The position numbers and the translations under genes are program-made. Positions 1 to 5,064 of a stretch of 5,413 bases of DNA are shown here, one piece after another. The DNA is from JAWLFI01 sp964525165 (lineage in GTDB: Bacteria; Bacteroidota; Bacteroidia; Chitinophagales; Saprospiraceae), in the NCBI GenBank assembly GCA_964525165.1, contig CAZGGG010000121.1:1-5413 (forward strand). Direction: 5' to 3'. Under the pieces are notes generated by a model. The model saw nothing but the letters and a program-made list of their open reading frames with translations, searched no databases and was not told where the DNA came from. Position 1 is the stretch's first letter; each line of letters opens with the position of its first letter.

Positions 1-822
1 AGATTTTGGAATCATATCACGATCGCCATAAATCATCAGTGTTGGGTGTTGAATGACGGGATCTACATCGGCTAATAAATGCCAATTGCGATCCAGGTTT
101 CTGTACCAATTTATACTACTTGTAAATCCAGACGACCGAAAAGAAGAAACGAATACGTCTAATTCCTGTTCACTCATGATAGGTTCTCCCTGTGGCTCGT
201 TAGCTTTGGCAAGATTGATCATCATCATTCCGGGTTCTGGAGCACCCTGTGGTATGTTCTTTCGGAAAAGATTGCGTAGAAACTGCTCTGTATGTTCATC
301 CAGAATAGCATCGGCTACACCCGGTTGTCTGTTGAAGTGAACAAAATAGTTGTCACTCCCCATATACTTCTCCATCAGCTCAGTCCAGGGAATTTCACCT
401 CTTTCCTGATAAGGTAAGGCCAGATTGATGATTCTGTTTACCCGCTCCGGATGTAGTTGTGCCAGACTCCAAACAACATTTGCACCCCAGTCATGGCCTA
501 CGAAGGTGGCATCCTCATACCCATAATGATCTAGCAACCCGATAAGATCATCCGTAAGATGCAGAATATCGTAATCAGTAACTTCAGACGGCCGTGATGA
601 GTTACCATAGCCTCTCTGGTTAGGTGCGATAACATGATAGCCGGCATTAACTAAAGCCGGAATCTGGTGCCGCCAGGTAAAGGCATGTTCGGGCCAGCCA
701 TGACAGAGAACAATGGGTTTCCCTTCATTTTGCTGACCTGCTTCAAAGACCTCTAACTCTATCCCATTTACCGGAATAATACCTGGCTTTGGGAATCCTT
801 TAGCATTTGAAATTGATTTCAT
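1..822 (-). CDS. Epoxide hydrolase, soluble alpha/beta-hydrolase type; 3' end cut by window edge
   Basis: An uninterrupted frame of 274 codons runs from ATG at 822 off the left edge. It reads as a soluble epoxide hydrolase, which opens epoxides to diols through a covalent ester intermediate. Visible landmarks are the oxyanion motif HGWPE (41-45), the strand/turn NQRGYGNS, and the nucleophile elbow VGHDWGA with Asp111. Also present are a cap-domain tyrosine in YFVHFNRQPGVADA (Tyr159), a second cap tyrosine in INWYRN (Tyr240), and the acid Asp269 in YGDRDMIP. The two cap tyrosines and HGWPE favour epoxide hydrolase over haloalkane dehalogenase. The catalytic His and about 40-50 C-terminal residues should lie beyond base 1. 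There is no signal peptide, so it is probably cytoplasmic. It starts 32 bp after the CPBP protease stop on the same strand and has no clear Shine-Dalgarno, suggesting a downstream operon position. The family call is firm; the substrate is unknown. Confidence 0.92.
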   Translation of the reverse strand, partial: MKSISNAKGFPKPGIIPVNGIELEVFEAGQQNEGKPIVLCHGWPEHAFTWRHQIPALVNAGYHVIAPNQRGYGNSSRPSEVTDYDILHLTDDLIGLLDHYGYEDATFVGHDWGANVVWSLAQLHPERVNRIINLALPYQERGEIPWTELMEKYMGSDNYFVHFNRQPGVADAILDEHTEQFLRNLFRKNIPQGAPEPGMMMINLAKANEPQGEPIMSEQELDVFVSSFRSSGFTSSINWYRNLDRNWHLLADVDPVIQHPTLMIYGDRDMIPKS

Positions 823-854
823 AACTCGTAATGATTTTTGGTTATCGTGATTTG

Positions 855-1682
855 TTAAGTGTATGGTGAGCCGATTACATGAAAAACCAAGTCAAATACA
901 ATATGCGATAGTATCGCTACTAACAGACCCCGTTTCCAGAATATCCAGCCAAATGTTGAACCCGTTATTAAATTTCCAAGCATTGTTACGGCAATTGTAA
1001 AAGGGGTCAGATCTACAAAATTTTTGGATAAAGGTAGATGCATCAGACCAAAAAACAGGGCTGAAATTATGATGGCTGTCCAAACCGTTCTATTGCCCGG
1101 GTTTTCTTCCCTCTTAAAAAAATGGATTACTGTCACTATAAACGACATTAACCCCAATCTAAACATGATTTCTTCAGTAATGCCGGCAGAGAACGCCACT
1201 ATTAAATAATACAGTTTAGATGGACGTGGTAGCTTGTTTGGGACAGGATAGAATTCGCTTTGAATTTCAAATAACACCAAAAGTATTAAGGCTATTATCA
1301 CAGACAGGAAAATACTCGACAGAATAGCCTTTCTCTCAATTATCCCACTCATTGGTTTATTTGAGAAATACCTGGCAATAAGCGGAGCTCCCAAATTGGC
1401 ATTTGACGAAAACCATAGACCGATGAACACAAGTATGGCTCCAACGATGAGACTACTGATACCAATTGTTAGTAATTCACTAAGAATAGATTCATTTAAG
1501 GTGATGTCCTTCTTACCGGCTTCGATAGCTAAGTTTTTTACCTCTCTGCTGAATGGCAGATTAATTATCGCGCCAAAGATAAATAGGAGAAGAACCGTGA
1601 ATGATACCTTCCAGCGGTACTTTTTCTTTTCCTCTTGGTTCTGAATGACTGATGAGGCAAACATGCTTATTATCTGGGACAT
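855..1682 (-). CDS. CPBP-family (CAAX protease/Abi-type) intramembrane metalloprotease
   Basis: This 275-residue polytopic membrane protein has hydrophobic segments at about 25-43, 70-91, 119-139, 157-169, 177-188, 200-216, 227-247 and 253-270. It carries the three signatures of the CPBP / type II CAAX prenyl endopeptidase family (Rce1-like, PF02517). These are EEIMFR at 170-175 (Glu170, Glu171, Arg175), FGLMH at 211-215 (His215), and HIVFD at 260-264 (His260, Asp264). In the family these residues form the active site within the membrane. All are intact, so an active peptidase is plausible. Bacterial members act in bacteriocin self-immunity, peptide processing or unknown roles, and nothing here shows which. 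The ATG at 1682 lies 7 bp after the upstream hydrolase stop and lacks a Shine-Dalgarno; Met7 (codon at 1664) is an alternative start. Close packing with hydrolases on both sides suggests one transcript. Family assignment is strong; function is open. Confidence 0.9.
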   Translation of the reverse strand: MSQIISMFASSVIQNQEEKKKYRWKVSFTVLLLFIFGAIINLPFSREVKNLAIEAGKKDITLNESILSELLTIGISSLIVGAILVFIGLWFSSNANLGAPLIARYFSNKPMSGIIERKAILSSIFLSVIIALILLVLFEIQSEFYPVPNKLPRPSKLYYLIVAFSAGITEEIMFRLGLMSFIVTVIHFFKREENPGNRTVWTAIIISALFFGLMHLPLSKNFVDLTPFTIAVTMLGNLITGSTFGWIFWKRGLLVAILSHIVFDLVFHVIGSPYT

Positions 1683-1689
1683 AATTTTT

Positions 1690-2574
1690 TCATTGAATAG
1701 TTATGGCTGACTTTTCTGCCACCTCTGCTTGGTTTATAATTTCTATTTCAATCACCTCATTCTGTGCACTGTTTTGCACATGTTTAGAACGTTCAAGAAG
1801 TGTGCTTTTTCTAAGCGACGGAAATATCTTTGCTGCCCGTTTTATCATTTTATTTCCGGGAAACAAGATGTCGTTTTGAGCTGCGAAAATGGTAACCGGA
1901 GTTGTAATTTCTTTGGCTGCCTTAGCATCTATGACAGGAACCGGGGTAAAGTCCATTTCAAATTCTAAAAAGACTTTGGAAAGAAATTCGATAGCAAACT
2001 CATCCCGATCAGTGAACAAGTGGGACAGAAACTTCTCGACATACTTTACTTTTTTAGTTTTCATATACCTTTTCATTGGGATGAAAACTTTGAAAATGGC
2101 TTTCAATGGATTTCCATTTACGATATAAGCTGGGGCTGACAGGTATACTTCTTTGATCTTAGCTTCATCATGTTCCAGTGTTTTCAGAATGATCAATCCG
2201 CCAAAAGAGAATCCTGCCAGCGTTACTGATTCAATCTTTAGGTCAGCGATGATTTCATTCATCCATTTTCCATAGGAATCATCCTTCATGCTCAGGCGGG
2301 TTCCGGCACTTTTATTGGGTTGAGCCAGTACATCTACCGCATAAACTCTATAGGTTTTATGCAGGTTCGCATAGGTCTCGAGAGCAATAGGGGCACACCC
2401 ATTTGAACCATGTACAAGTATTATCGGCGGATTAGCAGAATCTCCCGTAGCGATGATATTGGTCATTCCAAAACTGCTTTGTACCGTTAAATACTCAAAG
2501 TCTATATTCAGACTTTCCAGTTTTTTGTCGTAGAGTCGGAGTATTTCGTTCTTTCCTTTTTTTGATTTAAACAT
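1690..2574 (-). CDS. Alpha/beta-fold hydrolase, complete Ser-Asp-His triad
   Basis: The 294-residue protein has no signal peptide, so it is probably cytoplasmic. The N-terminal 48 residues are charged and precede the core strand IILVHGSNG (oxyanion HG at 55-56). The nucleophile elbow is AGFSFGG with Ser123, the acid is Asp235 in AAQNDILFPG, and the base is His265 in ERSKHVQ, so the classical triad is complete and correctly spaced. The lid region (about 150-215) is rich in Lys and Phe. About 29 residues follow the histidine, ending in an acidic, isoleucine-rich tail. It belongs to the general esterase/lipase/peptidase alpha/beta-hydrolase superfamily (Abhydrolase_1/6 type); sequence alone does not give the substrate. 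The ATG at 2574 is the furthest possible start because a stop lies four codons upstream. It is the first gene of a tight unit, with the CPBP protease only 7 bp downstream, and a 9-bp inverted repeat lies about 90 bp upstream of its start. Confidence 0.88.
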   Translation of the reverse strand: MFKSKKGKNEILRLYDKKLESLNIDFEYLTVQSSFGMTNIIATGDSANPPIILVHGSNGCAPIALETYANLHKTYRVYAVDVLAQPNKSAGTRLSMKDDSYGKWMNEIIADLKIESVTLAGFSFGGLIILKTLEHDEAKIKEVYLSAPAYIVNGNPLKAIFKVFIPMKRYMKTKKVKYVEKFLSHLFTDRDEFAIEFLSKVFLEFEMDFTPVPVIDAKAAKEITTPVTIFAAQNDILFPGNKMIKRAAKIFPSLRKSTLLERSKHVQNSAQNEVIEIEIINQAEVAEKSAITIQ

Positions 2575-2663
2575 AGTATCAGGTCATGAGTATTTCTTTG
2601 TGGAGTTATTTCTTTTCAGGTTGAGATTCCTGCTGCTACAAACACCGTTTACTTCTGCGTCAA

Positions 2664-2687
2664 AGTATTGGCAACTGAGCCAATACT
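2664..2687. promoter_or_regulatory. Perfect 9-bp inverted repeat, candidate operator or leader hairpin
   Basis: AGTATTGGC at 2664-2672 and GCCAATACT at 2679-2687 are perfect reverse complements separated by 6 bases (AACTGA). It lies in the 279-bp gap between the esterase and the hydrolase-protease-epoxide hydrolase unit, 90 bp before the first start codon of that unit. Neither strand shows a T-run after the stem, so it is not a standard terminator. The 24-bp dyad has the size of a site for a dimeric repressor (TetR- or MarR-like), but no regulator gene is in the window. I could not place a convincing promoter around it. Confidence 0.45.
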
Positions 2688-2707
2688 CTTAATGTACTTC
2701 GGATCTT

Positions 2708-2857
2708 TCAGCTAATTCCTATTTGAAATCTTTTTAATTCATTTAGGTTTGGCACAACAATTGACTCGTCTAAAGATTGAGAAACATGCTCAAATGGTCC
2801 TTTTATCGTTAGCGGCGAGGGATAGGAGACTACAATGTATAATGCTGTATTATTCAT
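2708..2857 (-). CDS. Doubtful 49-residue ORF overlapping the esterase stop by ATGA
   Basis: An ATG at 2857 overlaps the esterase TGA (ATGA), the classic geometry of translational coupling, and opens 49 codons ending in TGA at 2708. The product begins MNNTALYIVVSYPSP and ends FQIGIS. It has a short hydrophobic patch near the N-terminus, a mixed middle and no motif I recognise. No Shine-Dalgarno lies at normal spacing. The overlap is the only positive argument; a random ORF of this length is quite possible in AT-rich intergenic DNA. It could also be a remnant of a lost gene. Treat as hypothetical. Confidence 0.2.
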   Translation of the reverse strand: MNNTALYIVVSYPSPLTIKGPFEHVSQSLDESIVVPNLNELKRFQIGIS

Positions 2858-3732
2858 TGAAATACAGTCTCAATTCCTTTTTTGATAGAAATACCGACGA
2901 CTGATTCATGTGTTTCACCTTCAAGAAGGGTAAATGATAACTCTAAGTCGGGATAGTTTCTGCTTTTCAGCTTCTCAAACATCTTTGTAGTGTTATCAAT
3001 CATTCCCTGGGGACCATCTGCAAACTCTCTTGATCCAACAGAAATAAATACTTTCTTAGCAAGGTTTATATGTGAATTGGCATATTCCTCTTCAAGGTCA
3101 AAAATTACTGCATCATCCCACCAAGGAGATGGACTGGCAATGACATATCTGTTATATGAATCGCTTTGCTTGAACAATACATACAAGCCAAATAAACCAC
3201 CAAATGAATGTCCCACCAGTGTTTGATTGTATTTATTCACATTGTAGGTCTCATTAATGAGCGGTTTCACTTCGTCTTCGATGAAATTATGAAAATCAAC
3301 TGCGCGCCCCCCGGGGCCGGCGGTTGCTGCCTGTACCCAATCATCATCAGAAGTTGGAGTGAGATCTCGGGTATATGCTGCAAATGAATCAACCGGATTT
3401 CCCTCTGCGTCTGCAAAATCGATCCCAACAATGATCTCTCTCGACATTTCAGAAACGTTGCGAAGCATCGCAGTCATTACAGCATTCGGCCGGCTATTCA
3501 GAACGTAAATAACCGGGTATTTTGGAAACTGAAATTCCGATTCTTTCGGTTGATATCCTCCGGGCAGAAAAACATCAATTAAGTAATGTTGATTGAGTTT
3601 CTCTGAATAGATTAAATGAGTGGCGGTGTTTTGAAGCGTAACCGGGTTTTGTGCATGTACTTCTGCAACGCCGCACCACAGTATTACAGTGAGCAGGCTT
3701 AGTAGATTTTTTGGGACCTTACTAACATTCAT
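2854..3732 (-). CDS. Exported alpha/beta-hydrolase esterase (PF00756, Fes/IroE/BesA-like)
   Basis: The 292-residue product starts with a Sec signal peptide: Lys at 5 and 8, a hydrophobic core about 10-22, and a likely cut after VHA (27). Cys20 is preceded by Leu-Trp and does not fit a lipobox, so a soluble periplasmic or secreted enzyme is expected. Family hallmarks of the 'putative esterase' group follow in order: YLIDVFLPGGY, PVIYVLN, IIVGIDF, RDLTPT, GGRAVDFHNFI, the nucleophile elbow VGHSFGGLFG with Ser176, ASPSPWWDD (199-207), VGSREFADGP, and EGETHESV with the probable catalytic His275. Glu236 is a candidate third residue, but I cannot fix it. Relatives include siderophore (enterobactin/bacillibactin) esterases and many uncharacterised enzymes; no siderophore genes are nearby, so that role is not implied. 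GAGGT four bases before the ATG is a close-set ribosome binding site. A terminator-like repeat hairpin ends 27 bases upstream, so its transcription may depend on readthrough or a promoter inside the repeat. Confidence 0.9.
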   Translation of the reverse strand: MNVSKVPKNLLSLLTVILWCGVAEVHAQNPVTLQNTATHLIYSEKLNQHYLIDVFLPGGYQPKESEFQFPKYPVIYVLNSRPNAVMTAMLRNVSEMSREIIVGIDFADAEGNPVDSFAAYTRDLTPTSDDDWVQAATAGPGGRAVDFHNFIEDEVKPLINETYNVNKYNQTLVGHSFGGLFGLYVLFKQSDSYNRYVIASPSPWWDDAVIFDLEEEYANSHINLAKKVFISVGSREFADGPQGMIDNTTKMFEKLKSRNYPDLELSFTLLEGETHESVVGISIKKGIETVFQ

Positions 3733-3759
3733 AATGACCTCATCAAGTAAATTGTGTTG

Positions 3760-3789
3760 AAAAAGTCCCCACCTTTTTCAAGGAGGGGA
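3760..3789 (-). terminator. Terminator-like hairpin with T5 tract in the esterase leader
   Basis: Read on the minus strand, TCCCCTCCTT (3789-3780) pairs with AAGGTGGGGA (3775-3766) around a 4-base GAAA loop, with one internal T-T mismatch. C and five T residues (3764-3760) follow. That is the shape of a Rho-independent terminator for transcripts from the upstream exported-protein gene. The hairpin is itself part of an interspersed repeat, so termination may be incidental. It ends only 27 bases before the esterase ATG. Confidence 0.45.
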
Positions 3790-3802
3790 TTTAGAGGTGG
3801 TT
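3761..3802 (-). repeat. Interspersed GC-rich repeat, copy A (minus orientation)
   Basis: On the minus strand the unit reads CCACCT, a 6-base spacer, CCCC-T-CCTT, a short A-rich loop, then GG-T-GGGGACT. Its GC content stands out from the AT-rich flanks. The same pattern occurs on the plus strand at 3845-3888 with a few substitutions and a 2-base indel. Units of this kind look like the REP/MITE-like intergenic repeats seen scattered in Bacteroidota-type genomes; that family resemblance is from memory and not tested here. Confidence 0.6.
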
Positions 3803-3844
3803 AAAACTAAAATCTGACCAGATTCAGAGGTCTGAAATTATAAG

Positions 3845-3888
3845 GCTACCTTCCCCCAGCCCCACCTTACACAGGAGGGAGTACGCTT
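3845..3888 (+). repeat. Interspersed GC-rich repeat, copy B (plus orientation, diverged)
   Basis: On the plus strand it reads CTACCT, an 8-base spacer, CCCC-A-CCTT, ACACA, then GG-A-GGGAGTAC, matching copy A position by position apart from substitutions and the longer spacer. The stem is less perfect than in copy A. The two copies face each other across a 42-bp spacer, so CCACCT in this copy can also pair with AGGTGG (3795-3800) of copy A. It begins 36 bp after the stop of the upstream exported-protein gene. Confidence 0.5.
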
Positions 3889-3923
3889 AAAAGGAATTCT
3901 ATCTTGAACTCTTATAAAAAATA

Positions 3924-4709
3924 TTATTCGCTTACAAGAGCCTGGATTTCCGCCGGCAATTCAAATGCATTTTCAGGAACGGCATCGTAAGAAACAGAAT
4001 CTATTTCAATAATTGTTTCAACTCCGCTTTGTGTACTGGAAATTCTCCGGGCTGATTTCACACCTTCGTATTCAACGTAGTTCCCAAGGCGAATTTGCGT
4101 AGGCACCATGCCGCTAGCGCCTAAGGTCATCGTGTCTGTACCGCTCAGTAATCCGGTCTCTTTTGAGAAATAGAGATAGCTTTCGTCTCCATTAGTATTC
4201 ACCAAGAGGACTCTAAAATGCTCGCCATCATCAAATGTCACAGTTTCGACTGTTTCCATCTTAACAGCATCATTGCCTAAATGTAAATTATCAGAGTAAA
4301 AATCAGCACTCTTAATCATTCCTTTTAAGGCGTCTCCCTGCAAAACTCTATTGCCAGCCATAGGATCCATACTCCAACCAATTGTGCCATTGTACCCCGA
4401 ACGGCTGGTCCCAAATTGACCCAATTCAATATCCGTTACAAGTTTATTGGGTGCCGCTGCTACCATCTGTAACTCTCCATTGATTCCATATGCGTTGATA
4501 ATCAAACTTCCATTTGCGGTTCGCATAGTATGAGCCCGGATAGATTCTTCACCCCCAACTGCTTCAATGTGATTCGCAATCAGAGCACTCGGAAGCGGTA
4601 AATTATCAGCTGCTGATTCTTCTACAGATTGGCTATATGAATTGACTGCAATTCCTAAAGTTGTGGCCAAAAACAGAGTCAAGGCAAGGTATTTATTCAT
4701 TGTTTTCAT
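3924..4709 (-). CDS. Exported LolA-like / outer-membrane-lipoprotein-sorting-type protein
   Basis: The 261-residue product has a Sec signal peptide (Lys2, Lys6, hydrophobic 8-22, likely cut near SYS|QS at 24-28, no lipobox), so it is periplasmic or outer-envelope. The mature part begins with a helix and the pattern HIEAVGGEESIRAHTMRTANG (47-67). Many short amphipathic strands follow: ELQMVAAAPNKL, a GYNGTIGWSMDP turn (105-116), FRVLLVNTNGDESYLYFSKETGL, and a late FELPAEIQALV. This 'GG-E-LxAxxxxxxxG ... aPnK ... nG..gW..dp' layout is typical of COG2834-like/LolA-fold proteins and of the similar domain attached to some zinc proteases and TPR proteins of Bacteroidota. In those families the half-barrel is thought to bind lipid or lipoprotein moieties; for this protein that is inference. 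Start ATG 4709 is chosen over Met4 because AAAAGGAGA lies at suitable spacing. There is no catalytic motif. The confident part is export and fold type, not role. Confidence 0.75.
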   Translation of the reverse strand: MKTMNKYLALTLFLATTLGIAVNSYSQSVEESAADNLPLPSALIANHIEAVGGEESIRAHTMRTANGSLIINAYGINGELQMVAAAPNKLVTDIELGQFGTSRSGYNGTIGWSMDPMAGNRVLQGDALKGMIKSADFYSDNLHLGNDAVKMETVETVTFDDGEHFRVLLVNTNGDESYLYFSKETGLLSGTDTMTLGASGMVPTQIRLGNYVEYEGVKSARRISSTQSGVETIIEIDSVSYDAVPENAFELPAEIQALVSE

Positions 4710-4718
4710 GATGTGATA

Positions 4719-4727
4719 TCTCCTTTT
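4719..4727 (-). promoter_or_regulatory. Strong Shine-Dalgarno that fixes the start at 4709
   Basis: AAAAGGAGA on the minus strand ends 9 bases before the ATG at 4709 and would be 18 bases before the next in-frame ATG (Met4), so it supports the upstream start. It is the only long anti-16S match in the window; most other genes here lack one, which suggests higher translation of this gene. Confidence 0.7.
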
Positions 4728-4739
4728 ATTTAATGTGTG

Positions 4740-4753
4740 ATTTAGATCTAAAT
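4740..4753. promoter_or_regulatory. 14-bp perfect palindrome upstream of the exported-protein gene
   Basis: ATTTAGATCTAAAT is perfectly self-complementary and lies 30 bp before the ATG at 4709. A second, wider dyad overlaps it: TGATTT at 4738-4743 and AAATCA at 4755-4760. The position between the microprotein stop (4779) and the Shine-Dalgarno fits an operator, but no promoter boxes can be assigned with confidence and AT-rich palindromes also arise by chance. Confidence 0.3.
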
Positions 4754-4778
4754 GAAATCATTGTATCGTGATGTCTGA

Positions 4779-4949
4779 CTATGATTCACTATTCTGTTGC
4801 GTTTCGACTTCTTTTTGTTTGGAATACCCGATGAAAGCACCAATAGCAATCCCGATAGATATTCCAATACCAGGGTTTCCTACACCAATTCCTATTGCTG
4901 CACCAATGGCGATTCCTACGGCTACATAATTTTTTTGTTTCTTTTTCAT
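4779..4949 (-). CDS. Glycine-zipper membrane microprotein, 56 residues
   Basis: ATG at 4949 opens 56 codons to TAG at 4779. The product has a strongly basic start (MKKKQKNY) and a central hydrophobic stretch of about 34 residues (9-42). That stretch is built on repeated small-residue spacing (GIAIGAAIGIGVG, GIGISIGIAIGAFIG), followed by a polar tail (SKQKEVETQQNSES). Ile/Val/Ala with Gly every second to fourth position is the glycine-zipper pattern that packs transmembrane helices. An Asn-Pro at 25-26 splits it into two possible short helices, a hairpin. The basic N-terminus suggests inner-membrane insertion. The coding constraint is clear from the composition even though the gene is short. 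No Shine-Dalgarno is seen; upstream is an A-rich tract. It lies between two envelope-protein genes. Similar small glycine-zipper proteins are annotated as hypothetical; no function is known to me. Confidence 0.75.
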   Translation of the reverse strand: MKKKQKNYVAVGIAIGAAIGIGVGNPGIGISIGIAIGAFIGYSKQKEVETQQNSES

Positions 4950-5064
4950 CGTCTTGTTGATTTTTTTTTAATAAAATGATTGGATTAAAAACTACATTTC
5001 CTCTATTGTGGCCTGTGTCTGCTTTTTAATGTGCTTCTGCCAATTGCTCCAAGGCAGCTATACT

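Noticed and set aside
53..340. Plus-strand 95-codon ORF
   Set aside because: It lies antisense within the epoxide hydrolase frame, whose conserved cap motifs are on the minus strand; the plus-strand product has no recognisable features.
892..1083. Alternate-frame minus ORF and the plus ORFs at 1024-1209 and 1396-1644
   Set aside because: All are shadows of the CPBP protease gene, which carries the three family motifs in one uninterrupted frame.
1249..1262. TAGAATTCGCTTT shared by the CPBP gene and the right edge (about 5399-5411)
   Set aside because: Both encode the tetrapeptide SEFY in unrelated proteins and the match stops at once outside it; a chance 13-base identity is the simplest reading.
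1729..2128. Two plus-strand ORFs antisense to the alpha/beta hydrolase
   Set aside because: The minus-strand frame has the full Ser-Asp-His triad; the antisense products have no domain signs.
2776..2793. Short hairpin TTGAG-N7-CTCAA
   Set aside because: A five-base stem with no T-run and no promoter relation; expected by chance in AT-rich DNA.
2801..2820. GTTAG-containing stretch as an integron attC-like site
   Set aside because: The core does not fit the RYYYAAC/GTTRRRY pair and no matching partner or integrase is present.
4965..4991. TTTTTAAT / ATTAAAAA inverted repeat as a terminator for the barrel gene
   Set aside because: The stem is purely A/T and the loop is 11 bases; it lacks the GC stem of an intrinsic terminator.
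5037..5058. CTGCC/GGCAG hairpin after the barrel stop
   Set aside because: Only five paired bases with an 11-base loop and no following T-tract on the minus strand.
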